A stretch of 64,000 bases of DNA from Vanilla planifolia (lineage: Eukaryota; Streptophyta; Magnoliopsida; Asparagales; Orchidaceae): the NCBI GenBank assembly GCA_023846275.1, contig CM043870.1:16166385-16230384 (forward strand), written 5' to 3'. The position numbers were made by a program, and so were the translations under genes. Shown piece after piece: positions 52,101 to 59,984 of this stretch; the first letter of the stretch is position 1, and each line of letters starts with the position of its first letter. Under the pieces are notes generated by a model. That model saw only the letters and a list, made by a program, of their open reading frames with translations. It made no database searches and was not told where the DNA came from.

Positions 52101-54506
52101 AAATGTTTCTTATTTTGCATGTAATAATTTTCTTTTATTTTTTTGATTATTTTATTAATTTTAGGTTGAGGTTCATTTTTATATTTTCATTTATAGTTAG
52201 GCTTCTTTTTGTAACTCATTTAATATCTCATGGAGAGATAAAAATGTCTTTTTGGTTGCTGAGAATTGGGAACTTCTTTAGGTTGTTGTAAGCATCATGC
52301 ACAAGTGAATCCCTTTGAGAAGGCATGAGCTAACCGTCTACTTATCCGGATCTTGGTTTGACACCACTGCTGATCTCCCCCTAGCCACCACCATCGTGGC
52401 TTTTAACTACTAGTCTTCCCTTTTGTAGTCTAAGGCGAGCTATCCTTCCTTACACCAGTCACTATCTCTCTTCCATCCCTAACAAGTTTCTTGTAAATCT
52501 CTTCTTCCTACTACTCATTCTCTTTTAACTCTCCTTTTTGACTTGGACGATGACCCTTCTCAAGCAATCGACACTTTTGTACATCTCAAGAGCTTATCAT
52601 TGCTTATCTAAGAGCTCATGGGATGTGATGGGATAAATTGCACCATTGTAGTGTCACTATGGCTTCACAAGAAAAATTGTCACTTAGTGTCATTATAATT
52701 TCATAGGAAAAATTGTAACTTCTTTATTATCATGTTAAATTTGGTATATTATCCTAATTTTAGAAGAATTTTTTTTAAATGAAGAGAATAAAACAAGGAG
52801 AATAATTTTGACAATAAGCTAATCAAATTATATTTACAATGATAAATATTAATATAAATTTAGTAAAACATTATAGTTATTATTGTAACTAATCTATTCT
52901 AGATAAGATTAATTAAATTGGGAATTCTATAGTGTAAGCCTCAAATTCATTCTGAGATTTTGTGAAAGTTTGAGGATCTTGAAGTGTGCTGCTTGCTTTG
53001 AAATGGGGGAGGATATTTTTTATTTTGAGGAATTAGAGTGACTGTAGTAACATGAACTTGAATCTTACTTCCAAATGGCTATTCAAACTTGCCTGAACTT
53101 AGAAGATTTTTTTAATGACCGCCATCTGCATGCTTTGGATATGGAGGACAAAGGAGGTCCATGTGAATGGTTTTAGGAAACCAAATAATGGAGCTGATTG
53201 CACCACGAATATGGTTTCCCTTCTTGAACAAGGTAACACCACGTATAAATAAGATCATACATGTGTATGGTTGGAGTACACATGAAGCAGAATGGTGAAA
53301 ATTAATATTTATGTGGTAGTTTATCAGCACTCCAGAATTGCAACAGCCAGGGGACTCGTGAGAGATTCAGATTAGTTTTTTGCTTTTAGGTTTGAGAAGA
53401 AAACTTGGAAGATTATCATTCTTAAAGTAAATTTAGGCTATAGAGCATGGATTGGAGGTACCTTCAGAGTATGATTGTAAAAAGTTAGAACTAATCATCT
53501 TCCCTTATCAAATTTAGTATAAGAAATTTGTTGTCCTTTATTGAGTGATTGGGTGGTCATATTGTAGCAAGTATATCAAGAATAAAAGAAGTCTGCAGGC
53601 ATAATAACTATGTTGGCTTTAGAACATCAAGATTTTGACATAGGTTTCTACAAGAATTCACCTCGTGAAGTGACTGTTCTGTTGGAGAAGGATCGTGTTC
53701 CCATGCCTTTCATTTGTAGTGTTTTGATGTTTTAGTTCTAAGACCACACTATTACCTAAAAGGATTTCTAGTTTTTTGATATTCCAAGGTATTGCAGCAG
53801 TACAGGATACTCTTAAATGTATGTACATGTACTCTGTGCTCTTGTCCTTCAATTAATTTACAATTAATCCTGTTTTGATTATCTTGTATGATCTGAAAAT
53901 TATTATATATCAATCATCATTCATAGAGATTTTACTTCTAAAGAAATTCAATAGTTGCATTTATCTCTTTTGCTTTTAAATCCTTTGTTTTTTTTCCCGT
54001 TTTTAATATTAACTTTGTATACATTGTTAACCACAATGAACTATGGTAAAGCTCTCCTAACTATTTATTCAACTATTTCAAAGATTTGAATATATGGCCT
54101 CGAAGATTAGGCATAGAAACTTTAGCATTGCCTCAAGCCTTTTACTCTAAATTTAGTGCATCCAGGATAGAAAATTTAGTGATTCTAAAAAACATCACTA
54201 TCTGCAGTTTTTTTGATAAATTATGGTAAATAATGTGCACAAAAACTTTCATTCCAATATATTATTCAAGTTTCTTTATTCTTTCCTTCATGATTGCATT
54301 CTTAAGCTGTGTTTCATGGCTGGCAGGTAAATCTGTCTATTTCTGGTGGCACATGTCTTCTAGATGCTGTTACAAATGACACAAAAGTGGCACAAATTAG
54401 TGTTACCGATTGCTCTCACCTATTACTTAGTCCTAGAGGTTTGGGGGTTACTTTGGTGACGATTCGTGACATTGGACTATATCCTCCATCTGCCGCTTAT
54501 GCATTG
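9481..54506 (+). CDS. GP210: Nuclear pore membrane glycoprotein GP210/NUP210, 5' part of gene (exons 1-15)
   Basis: GP210 is the large pore-membrane nucleoporin. Most of it lies in the nuclear envelope lumen as Ig-like/BIG2-type repeats, anchored by one C-terminal membrane helix. Fifteen exons joined by GT-AG introns give exactly 1039 open codons. The product starts with a hydrophobic signal peptide (about residues 1-25) and continues with the conserved [11 protein letters not shown] and [10 protein letters not shown] blocks. Along its length it matches Arabidopsis GP210 as I remember it, including [44 protein letters not shown]-like [16 protein letters not shown] and LSPRGLG. Several N-x-S/T sites (NGS, NSS, NAT, NTS) fit a luminal glycoprotein. 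The C-terminal half, with the membrane helix, lies beyond 64000. I see no frame break, so the gene looks functional. Coordinates span the introns; the exons are listed separately. Confidence 0.95.
14619..15390. repeat. Degenerate tandem repeat, about three units of 245-265 bp
   Basis: Related blocks recur in the same order. One is AGAAAAATTTCTTAAAGGAT (14619) with AGGAAAAATTTTCTGAAGGAT (14884) and AGAGAAAAGTTTATGAAGG (15127). Each is followed by a segment with GTGTTTGAGCTA-like, CTTTTAGGGTGA-like and GGTTGGCTAAGACTTT-like words. Divergence is high, so unit borders are approximate. No function is visible. Confidence 0.5.
16552..17560. repeat. Three-unit 208-bp tandem repeat, third unit split by plastid DNA
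   Basis: Units start at 16552, 16760 and 16968 with GATTGCTAGCTTGG. The first two are exactly 208 bp. Shared landmarks are GGTGCTTTGGGTTAAG, CTCTCCTTGTT, GACAATTGTTGTTGAG, TGACCCCTGGCTAGTTGATG and CTAGATCCTTG. Unit 3 runs normally to about 17117, is interrupted by the atpA-derived block, and resumes at 17506 with CCCTGGCTAGTTGATG, running to about 17560. The units differ at a modest number of sites. I do not recognise the unit. Confidence 0.9.
17116..17505 (+). pseudogene. atpA: Nuclear copy of plastid atpA fragment (NUPT)
   Basis: This block encodes the nucleotide-binding part of the chloroplast ATP synthase alpha subunit. It runs from [17 protein letters not shown] through [32 protein letters not shown] and [10 protein letters not shown] to [12 protein letters not shown]. 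The wording is of the plastid AtpA type, not mitochondrial Atp1. The frame is open throughout, but there is no start or end of the gene, so it is a fragment of about 130 of the usual roughly 505 codons. Compared with AtpA from memory, the P-loop Thr (GDRQTGKT) is Ile, one Arg is Gln (GQQEL), QERG is QGGG, and there is an extra codon after Pro-Gly. It sits in intron 1, in the same orientation as GP210. An in-frame TGA lies just before it, and the frame runs on into the flanking repeat to 17571. The insertion looks recent. No expression is implied. Confidence 0.93.
18876..19141 (+). CDS. GP210: GP210 exon 2 (residues 57-146)
   Basis: Acceptor AACAG|G completes the Trp codon from exon 1, giving [19 protein letters not shown], a strong family match. 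It includes [37 protein letters not shown] and the end block MRIRAFDEE. Donor GAAG|GTATGG. One potential N-glycosylation site (NGS). Confidence 0.95.
19142..21214 (+). other. GP210 intron 2 (2073 bp)
   Basis: GT-AG intron (GTATGG ... TTGCAG). It holds a short repeated block (20133-20230) and otherwise no recognisable feature. The 85-codon frame at 19710-19967 has no known motif. Confidence 0.9.
20133..20230. repeat. 40-bp block repeated at 58-bp spacing
   Basis: CCAATAAACCTTATCTAATC at 20133 and CCAATAAACCTTTTTTAATC at 20191 are each followed by CTCATTGGATTA and a TTACATAT tail. The copies span 20133-20172 and 20191-20230 and differ at a few bases. Confidence 0.85.
21215..21390 (+). CDS. GP210: GP210 exon 3 (residues 146-204)
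   Basis: Acceptor TTGCAG|AA. The joined codon gives [20 protein letters not shown], matching the family block ENEFSSLVGL. It continues IPKSLESNN and [15 protein letters not shown] to VKLEER. Donor AAGG|GTATTT, phase 0. Confidence 0.95.
21500..21716 (+). CDS. GP210: GP210 exon 4 (residues 205-277)
   Basis: Follows a 109-nt intron. Encodes [20 protein letters not shown], then [14 protein letters not shown] and [17 protein letters not shown], all conserved in plant GP210. Donor CTCGAG|GTTACA leaves one base for exon 5, phase 1. Confidence 0.95.
22690..23150. repeat. Degenerate repeat with CTTGAGG / CTCGAGGGG core
   Basis: Related words recur at about 60-100-bp steps: TAAGGGGTTAATTCCCTT (22781), CTCGAGGGGTTTATTCTCTT (22862), CTCAAGGGTTAGTTTCC (22925), CTCAGTGAGTTAGTTT (23007) and CTCGAGGGGTAATTCCCTTT (23110). 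Between them lie repeated CTTGAGGA and AGAGGTAT words. The period is irregular and divergence is high. The origin is unknown. Confidence 0.6.
23280..24420. repeat. Three-unit divergent tandem array, units of about 325-380 bp
   Basis: Three successive units share an ordered set of landmarks. These are TTGAACCAAATTTT-like, ACTTCAAGGCCTAACCAT-like, TTTGAGCCATCTTTTGGA-like (23415, about 23740, 24122), GTGTCCACCAAGTGTTACTT-like, GATGCTTTTTGTTTG-like, TTTCCTCTCCTTGAG-like and AGCATGGCTATCTTCC-like blocks. The plus strand is pyrimidine-rich. The units differ by many substitutions and indels, so the array is old. Confidence 0.8.
24942..25161. repeat. Near-perfect 110-bp tandem duplication
   Basis: Copy 1 (24942-25051) and copy 2 (25052-25161) both begin TTCTAGTTCCTTGTGTTAAT and differ at three positions (G/A, T/C, T/G). 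It lies about 250 bp before the exon 5 acceptor. The high identity marks it as recent compared with the older arrays beside it. Confidence 0.97.
25413..25759 (+). CDS. GP210: GP210 exon 5 (residues 277-392)
   Basis: Acceptor TTGTAG|TG joins the G of exon 4 to give [13 protein letters not shown], one of the most conserved GP210 blocks. It continues [37 protein letters not shown] and a BIG2-like strand pattern to [17 protein letters not shown] and EILVTK. Donor AAAG|GTACAT, phase 0. Contains an NSS site. Confidence 0.95.
25760..27842 (+). other. GP210 intron 5 (2083 bp)
   Basis: GT-AG intron (GTACAT ... GACAG). The frames inside it (for example 26969-27205 plus, 27029-27319 minus) carry no known motif. 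No mobile element was recognised. Confidence 0.9.
27843..28016 (+). CDS. GP210: GP210 exon 6 (residues 393-450)
   Basis: Encodes [40 protein letters not shown] and [11 protein letters not shown], aligning with the family segment around YGQRNSR as remembered. Contains an NAT site. Donor GAGGAG|GTTCAT, phase 0. Confidence 0.93.
28205..28343 (+). CDS. GP210: GP210 exon 7 (residues 451-497)
   Basis: Follows a 188-nt intron. Encodes [18 protein letters not shown] and [20 protein letters not shown], matching the family's PWTPAVYQ-like block. Donor TGGGG|GTATTT, phase 1. The run of Gs leaves a one-base ambiguity that the reading frame resolves. Confidence 0.93.
28462..28598 (+). CDS. GP210: GP210 exon 8 (residues 497-542)
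   Basis: Follows a 118-nt intron. Encodes [20 protein letters not shown], then [20 protein letters not shown] and LLNYDE, a BIG2-type Ig-like unit conserved in GP210 (ARRPG turn). Donor GATGAG|GTAAAC, phase 0. Confidence 0.95.
30068..30121. repeat. Perfect 27-bp tandem duplication
   Basis: GAGTTCCACTCATATACTAT plus TTGGACC is present twice without any difference, at 30068-30094 and 30095-30121. Confidence 0.98.
30342..31390. repeat. Old tandem duplication, unit 489 bp
   Basis: Copy 1 (about 30342-30830) and copy 2 (about 30831-31390) share ordered landmarks. These include GACATTCAT, GGTTGAACACAT (30463 and 30953), CTTTACTATTATCT-like, AAAATTGATG, TTTGCTTG...GTTATCTTTGGTCAT, TTTGAATTAGATTA and CACCTTAAA. 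A partial third start (TAGCCCATCTTGCATAA) lies near 31384. Copy 2 is about 53 bp longer than copy 1, explained by the poly-T insertion at 31098-31168. Confidence 0.85.
31098..31168 (-). mobile_element. Poly(A)-only insertion with 18-bp target-site duplication
   Basis: An uninterrupted run of 31 Ts (31119-31149), with TTC before it and an A after it, lies between two perfect copies of TGTTTGCTTGTTGTAGTT (31098-31115 and 31151-31168). The sister unit of the surrounding duplication, near 30594-30612, has this target only once and no T run, so it serves as an empty site. The pattern is that of LINE-type target-primed reverse transcription that copied only the poly(A) tail, on the minus strand. 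Slippage alone would not duplicate the 18-bp flank. Confidence 0.7.
32900..37340 (-). mobile_element. L1-type LINE, degenerate, antisense to GP210
   Basis: Minus-strand order fits a plant L1-type element. First comes an ORF1 zinc knuckle remnant ([15 protein letters not shown], 36136-36180). Next is the start of the endonuclease ([20 protein letters not shown], about 35400-35460), with its catalytic-type segment IMGDFNC (about 35275-35300). Then come reverse transcriptase pieces (LDLLKAF, about 34100; [15 protein letters not shown], about 33920-33970) and a C-terminal [18 protein letters not shown] (about 32915-32970). The knuckle's first and last Cys are Phe and Tyr. The YxDD region was not found, and stops and frameshifts interrupt all long frames, so the element is dead. 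No 3' poly(A) or flanking duplication was located, so both ends are approximate. Confidence 0.85.
35929..35982. repeat. Perfect 27-bp tandem duplication inside the LINE ORF1 region
   Basis: GATTTTGACTTCTCAAGATT plus GGCTTAA occurs twice without differences, at 35929-35955 and 35956-35982. It lies in the decayed ORF1 part of the antisense LINE and adds nine codons in any frame. Confidence 0.97.
37843..38181. repeat. Two AT-dinucleotide microsatellites
   Basis: AT/TA runs of about 20-30 bp occur near 37843-37870 and 38154-38181, each broken by one or two other bases. The sequence between them has no recognisable feature. Confidence 0.8.
39801..39912 (+). CDS. GP210: GP210 exon 9 (residues 543-580)
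   Basis: Acceptor GATAAG|GTT gives [18 protein letters not shown] across the exon 8 junction, matching family VIVEVSIPSSM. It continues [20 protein letters not shown]. Donor GATG|GTGCAT, phase 1. It is placed after an 11.2-kb intron by phase and by protein continuity. Confidence 0.94.
39991..40601 (+). CDS. GP210: GP210 exon 10 (residues 580-783)
   Basis: Largest exon seen (611 nt), after the shortest intron (78 nt). Encodes [20 protein letters not shown], then [60 protein letters not shown] and [12 protein letters not shown]. The GGYW, LVPG and GGP-RWD blocks are conserved in plant GP210. Donor AAGTTT|GTATGT, phase 0. Confidence 0.96.
40700..40823 (+). CDS. GP210: GP210 exon 11 (residues 784-825)
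   Basis: Follows a 98-nt intron with acceptor GAGCAG. Encodes [20 protein letters not shown] and a [14 protein letters not shown] tail, matching family RGNLLGIDHP and CSLPSSV. Donor GCCTG|GTATGG, phase 1. Confidence 0.95.
41007..41287 (+). CDS. GP210: GP210 exon 12 (residues 825-918)
   Basis: Follows a 183-nt intron. Encodes [20 protein letters not shown], then [40 protein letters not shown] and [12 protein letters not shown], all closely matching the family. Potential N-glycosylation sites NSS and NTS. Donor GGACTG|GTTTGT, phase 0. Confidence 0.96.
41288..43720 (+). other. GP210 intron 12 (2433 bp)
   Basis: GT-AG intron (GTTTGT ... CTTTAG). It holds a 71-bp imperfect tandem repeat (43212-43345). 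No open frame with a recognisable motif and no assignable mobile element was found. Confidence 0.9.
43212..43345. repeat. Imperfect tandem repeat, period 71 bp
   Basis: TCTCCTTATTGTTGTATCTT (43212) and TCTCCTTACTGTTTTATCTT (43283) are each followed by GTGGGTTTTG and an ATTG-GAGATCCAGTTG block. Two copies, about 10 per cent different by eye. Confidence 0.9.
43721..43840 (+). CDS. GP210: GP210 exon 13 (residues 919-958)
   Basis: Acceptor CTTTAG. Encodes [20 protein letters not shown] and LTDAFRLQ, matching the family CTVRATVSG and LTDAVRLQ blocks. Donor TTACAG|GTTTGT, phase 0. The open frame beyond the donor does not match. Confidence 0.95.
43941..44003 (+). CDS. GP210: GP210 exon 14 (residues 959-979)
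   Basis: A 63-nt exon after a 100-nt intron, in a different frame from the open stretch around it. Encodes [20 protein letters not shown] plus K, matching family LVSTLRVTPEFNLVFFNPNAK. Acceptor TTGCCAG, donor AAAG|GTATGC, both phase 0. Confidence 0.94.
44004..54326 (+). other. GP210 intron 14 (10323 bp)
   Basis: GT-AG intron (GTATGC ... TGGCAG). It holds an antisense LINE fragment (46490-47560). The stretches 44004-46480 and 47600-54326 contain no recognisable gene. Part of 48000-52300 may be further decayed transposon sequence, but no diagnostic motif could be fixed. A pyrimidine-rich patch at 52320-52610 differs in base composition from its surroundings and is unexplained. Confidence 0.88.
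46490..47560 (-). mobile_element. LINE 3' fragment, antisense to GP210
   Basis: This shares with the intron 8 LINE a segment near 47285-47330 (TCACCTGTAAAATAATTAAG) resembling 33230-33265 (TCACCTGTAGAATAGATCAG). On the minus strand both encode a similar W-K-L-x-Y-x-T-G peptide. Minus-strand frames at 46640-46867 and 46812-47063 have Cys/His-rich stretches ([18 protein letters not shown]) like the zinc-binding C-terminus (zf-RVT type) of plant LINE reverse transcriptases. No endonuclease or catalytic RT motif is present. It is probably 5'-truncated and degenerate. Confidence 0.6.
54327..54506 (+). CDS. GP210: GP210 exon 15 (residues 980-1039)
   Basis: Acceptor TGGCAG. Encodes [40 protein letters not shown] and YPPSAAYAL, matching family VNLSMTGGSCLWEAV and LSPKGLGTTIVTVYDIG. 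The donor is placed at GCATTG|GTGTGG (phase 0). A donor two bases later (GCATTGGT|GTGGCT) cannot be ruled out without the next exon. The frame stays open to 54623, but the hydrophobic tail does not match the family. Confidence 0.93.
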
Positions 54507-54699
54507 GTGTGGCTCCTTCCTCTGAGTTTATTTGCTCTATTTTCTTATTTTGCCCTTGTCTCTTTAAATAATTTCGTTATGGTTCAGCGACATTTCTTTG
54601 AAAAAGTTGATAAAATTCTTTAAATTCAATCACATCAATTACTATTGTGCTCATTTTATGTTTACATGCATGTTTATATTTTACTTTTTAGCCTTCTTT

Positions 54700-54719
54700 A
54701 TATATATATATATATATAT
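54700..54719. repeat. TA dinucleotide microsatellite
   Basis: About ten TA units in an uninterrupted run, in the first 220 bp of intron 15. Confidence 0.95.
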
Positions 54720-56329
54720 TATGCTTCTTTAACGTTTTAATTTCATCATTGTTTCTTCTCTTGTGGAATAAAAAAGATCTTTGAACTAAAATTCTTGAAG
54801 ATGGTGACTTTAATTGGTAATTCTCCAATTATTGTCATGAATATTTTTTTGAACTTCATTTTCCAATTTTATATCAACAGAAATATGGCCTTGACACTAA
54901 CAACTCTAAATCTTGGACCTCTTGGCTGTAAAGTTTGATACGAAGCTTTTCACCTTTTCATTTAACTTCATAATGGGTGATATTCACTTTCTATCAGTGT
55001 GCTTTCCAATATCATGAATACTTGAATTGTTGGTAGAGAAATTTAATGCAAGATGTGCTCCAGGGTTCTACCATGCACAGCTTAAAAGTATGAATTGTAC
55101 ACCAGGTCAATTTGTTCAATGGTATGTTTGTTGTGGATATGTACAATATCTTTATTGTAGTTGAGCTTTCATTTTTAGTTATTTTTAATTGGTATGTACC
55201 TTTAATTTTATAAAAGGTTTTGGAAAAAATGACCATTGATAAAAAATATGTTCACTGAACTATTTTCAGTTCTTTGTTTCCCTCATGCAATAATGCAGAA
55301 ATAATAGATTATAATGTTTAATTTTTTGTTTTCCCAATTCTTAAAATCTTACAAGTTGCAGAAAAATTAAGTTTATTTTATAGCTCTTATATTTTGTAGT
55401 CCTGATACGAAACGCGTACCATTAGTCTTGTTTGCTGCTTATTTAATTTGCATAATTGCATTCAGAGGATTATGTTGCTGATTTGACCTATTGAGATTAC
55501 AGCTTATTGTTATTGTTAATGTTGATTGCACCCATTATTTGCAAGCTCATCACATGCATGCTTAGTTTTTGGGTTTTATATGCTATTGTTATCTTTATTT
55601 GAACACTTTTTAGAGGTTCAATACATTTCTCTTTATTTCAAGTGCTGCTGCTCCAGCAGACTTGAAGGGTTTAATTATTTTTTACTATTTTACAGAACTC
55701 CCCTTTTGTTGTTGGTGAGAGCTTATTCCGCTTCAGTGATTCTGCAGGCTTCAAGTGATTACCTGTCTCTTGGTTTTAGCATAAGCGTGCCTACATTATG
55801 TATTTGAATTGTTTTGGATCATGAACCTGATGAACTGGAGTGATCCAGTGGCATAATGATCCGAGCCCAGTTCAAAGAAGAAGTTGATCCTTTGAGTGAT
55901 GTGTAAAGAAGATGGGAAAGAGATTTGTAACTAGTAGTGGTCTCTATTGGGTGATGTTTAAGTAACATAGGAAAGAGATTTACACGTACATCTATGGCTG
56001 CTCTCCACCGACAGTCGATCCATTTTTGCTGCAACTCCACTTCCTCTTTAGTAGAGCTTAGATTGTTCCTTTTTCAACAGCTCTTATGGGGAAAGATTAT
56101 TGTTGTTGCCTTATTTCCTTTGAACCTACGCACTCTTCCTATTCTCTTAACCGTTCACCATAAATTTTGTTAACTTTTTGATCTAAATGTGCTTAATGCC
56201 TCACGGTTCAGTGATTCTACTACCATATGAATTATGTCTTAGTTCATTCATAAAAATCAGCATTAGTATCCGTCAAATTGCAAACCAGAACCACAGTTTT
56301 GAACCAAAAGTGGTTTCTTTTTTTTTCCC

Positions 56330-58720
56330 CTCTTCTCACTTTAATGAAAGAATCAATTCAAGACTTGATGCTAAGTTTTTGGAAAGATGGAATCAAAATT
56401 GAGGACGATATTTCAAAAGATCTGAAGTTATGAAACTCATGATTGCTCTCAAGGGACATTGAAGATATTGTGGGTATGTTATGTCAAGTGCTCTCAACGA
56501 GTTATGAGTCATCTAAAGGTGGAAGCTAAGAGACTAGGTGACTTGTAGAGACAATGACTAGAGTTGCCAGTTGTTTTTTACCTATAAAATGGTGTACTCA
56601 TGGGATGACATGATTGGCTTGATAAATTTATCATGGTTCAATGCAAGAATTGCAACAAGTGAGGCATGATGAATGTTATTGGTGTAGGATTGATAAGATT
56701 GGTTGCGCCACGAGCTACAATTATCATGACACAAGATGGAGAATCTTGTCATTTGTTGTAGTGCAAGTTTTGTGGTTGATGCATGAAGTTTAGGTTTCGT
56801 GACTAAGCACATACAACATACTAGATGTTATTAAGTTTAATTCTATCTTATTGGAAGTGGTAGATGAGGAGGCAATAGATCATATTAGATTTGTTCCCAC
56901 TCTCTTTGATGGGCATAGAGAACCTTCAAAGTTGAAGCTAATATGGATCTACTATCTTATGATAGGAAGGTAAAAGCTGAGAAACTTGATATGGATCAAT
57001 TTTCTCGGGTTGTGTTTTTTCTTGACATATGCTTATTTATTGATTTGTGCATTGACATAATGGAATGCCCATCTATGGATCAATTCGATGTATAAGAAAT
57101 TTTGTGCATTGATTTGAGAACGTTAGATAGTGGATTTAGTAGGCATTGGATGGGTGATGAGGTTTGTCAACGTTTGCTAGAGCAACGTACTGATGCTTGT
57201 CTAAGAAACCACATAAAAGAGTATCATCTACTCAAGGGTTGGTTATCGGCTAGATAGCTTGTGAACAGCGATAAAGAATACCACCAAGTTGAAGGATTGA
57301 GAAAAAGATTTGTCTCTTGTATGATGCCCCATTGTCAAATATTAGGATTTATTAGCATGATTACGTGGGATGATGAAATCTAAGCATTAGAGTAGCTGCT
57401 CAAGGTGTAGCATTGAAGCTAAGCTGTTTGCTATGTAGATCTCCTATCATGATGGTCTCAAAAAGGATGAGAGTTAGAAGATATTCATTGATTATCATGT
57501 GCTGAATAGAATCACTATTAAGAACAAGTTATTCACTACCCAAGGTTGATCATTTCCTAGAACAATTGAGACATGCATGAGTATTGACCAAACACGACTT
57601 ATTGTTGGGATACAGTCATGTTGATATCCACTAGTAAAGTTGAAGACGACATTTACGAATTGATGAGGACTATTTGAGTAACTTGTAATGCCATTCGTAC
57701 CATTCATATTGACTACTTTGTGGTGGTTTACGTGGCATTCTAATTGTAACTTTTAGTGTCAAAGAGTATGTAGAATGTGTGGAAGGATTTGAAACTACAT
57801 TAATATAAGTTAAACATGAAGAAGTGTGAATATGAGTTGACCACCTTAATTAATCTAGGATTTGAGGTAAGAATGGAATATGGACATCCACGTGGTTATG
57901 GTTGATACCTATCCATGTTATTAAGGTTAGAAGGTTCATGGAGGCATCCCAATACCTTTGAAGGCTCATTGGAGGCTTTGCTGAGATCACTACTCCATTG
58001 CATGTGCTCATTTGAGTGAGCAAGTTCTAGTGGAAGGAAGACTAAGAAAACTATTTTTCTTAAAGGAGAAAAACCATGAGGTATCAAGACTTGCATTACT
58101 TGACTCGTGGTATCTGTTCAAGATAGAGTTAGACACATCAAAATATGCTATTAGAGTAGTGTTTATATTGCATGACCTATGGCATACTACTCTAAGCTAT
58201 TGCAAGAAGCTTGGAGAAAATACCCAATGAATAATAAGAAGTTTGTTGCATTATGTGCTAAAAAGCTTTTTGTTTGTATTTTGTTGACATTATTATCCAC
58301 TTGGATCACTGACTCCTAGTGCTTGCAGACAATATGAAGATGCAACAAGCTTGACACTTGAAGTGGTTAACTTATTTGTAGAAATTGAGTATTTTGGTCA
58401 AATACAAGAGCATCTAAGTGAAACTCATTGACATGCTCCTTAGAACCTTAGTGAGCAAGAAACATGTGAACAAGAGGCTCAATCTTTACTTGTTATTGTT
58501 GATAGATTATGGAAAGCATCTCAATGAACTTTTGGGAGGATTATTAACTAGTCAAGGCTATGACCATCTTGTTATAGTCATAGATAATTTTCAAATATTG
58601 TTGTGTTTACACCATGGCAACAATAGATCAAGAATGGAGAAGCAACACGATTATTTTTCTAGAATTAAGTGCATTCTAGGTTATTATTCTTAATAACATC
58701 TTACAGGGGCATTAGATTGC
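56330..58720 (+). mobile_element. Ty3/gypsy LTR-retrotransposon fossil (pol region)
   Basis: Plus-strand pieces appear in the order expected for a Ty3/gypsy pol. They are a reverse transcriptase start (ITIKNKLF, about 57508) and later RT segments to about 57990, an RNase H part with KYAIRVVF- and KKFVALCAKKLF-type words (about 58030-58440), and an integrase-core start (SQGYDHLVIVIDNF, about 58550). Upstream sequence from about 56330 may be the gag and protease region but is poorly preserved. The copy is old, with many breaks and no working frame. It lies in the same orientation as GP210. LTRs and outer ends were not identified. Confidence 0.75.
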
Positions 58721-59266
58721 TAAGAATAACACCGTTTGGCTGACAATGGGAATGACATTGTTGGGGAATACAACTTCATTTCTTCTTTTGGTGATAGGCA
58801 ATGCTCACTTACCTCAAGTTGAACCAGTTAAATTCTAACTCCCCTAAGATCCATGGTGTTGCCAAAACTAAGACTAACTAGAACACCTAAATATAATTTT
58901 TAGTCCAACAAACATGAATTCATGCATGCATCACATAAATTCTTATTTGTTAGTAATTGCTAAATGACATGTAATGTTTAATACATCATGTTGAGGTTTT
59001 ACTTGGAGGCATACTAGTTCTAATTGGACTCGAAGTCATGTCAGAATTGGCTCATCTACTTCTCATTAGCCTCTGTTATCATTGCTGTTGTAGGGATCAA
59101 TTACAACTGACACTTTTTTGTTGTACATTTTAGTTTGCTTTCATCAATTTATCAAGTTATTTGTATTTACAATTTAGTTTAAGTGTTTGAAGAACAATTG
59201 ATAGTATTTTAGATATTTTTTAGTTTTGTATTTAGTATAAGTCATCCCTTCAGTTGTTTCATAATT

Positions 59267-59512
59267 TTGTTGGTACAAAATTTAGTAGAAAATTACTTAA
59301 AAAAAAGGCTTAAAATTGAGTTTTGGGATTGTTTCCGTCTTTATCTGCCATCGTTATCGCTGTTGTCAGTAGCCGTAGCCTCCACTCGCTTGACCCGTGT
59401 CGACCTTCGAACTCGGAAAAGTTCTTACTTGCCCGACAATCTTAGAATTTCTGATTCTAAACCTATTACACCTTTTGGTAGGTCCTTTGTATGGATTATT
59501 GTTGGAACCTAA
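59267..59512 (+). other. Unassigned 81-codon open stretch in CpG-rich patch
   Basis: About 59325-59510 is richer in G+C and CpG than the rest of intron 15. It stays open for 81 codons (including SVAVASTRLTRVDLRTRKSS). It starts at a non-ATG codon and matches nothing I recognise. It is not GP210-like. It could be part of an LTR or another repeat. Confidence 0.35.
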
Positions 59513-59984
59513 GTCCTTCTTAATTGTTTATTAGTTAAAATAGGTTTTAACTTATCTTCTCATATCATTATATTTTTCATTGAACCAAAATCTTTGTATT
59601 AATTAACCAAATAATCATTGAACAAGGAAATTAGTGAATAACATAAAAAAATAAAATAATAATTAGAGAGTTAGGTCATAGATGAGAAAAAATAAGAAAG
59701 AATAAAAAAGAGGAAAAAGAAAAGAATAAAAAAGAGTGAATGAAGAAAGGGAGTGAAGAAAGGAGGAATAGGGACTCACAACAACCTAATGACTATAGTA
59801 GTTGGTTTTCCTTTGAGTGGAGATGATGGAGAAGGGAAGGTGTCATTATCAATATTCACAAGGAATTTTGGTAAGGGACAGAATCAAGAAAGGAGAGGAA
59901 TGTGATGGTGGATATAGGCTTAAGCAGAGGGAGAGCATGCGAAAGGGGATTTGTTTCTTTTTTTTTTTGGCCTTTTGATGGTGC

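Noticed and set aside
55526-55807. Candidate GP210 exon 16
   Set aside because: The 93-codon frame does not match the family block expected after exon 15.
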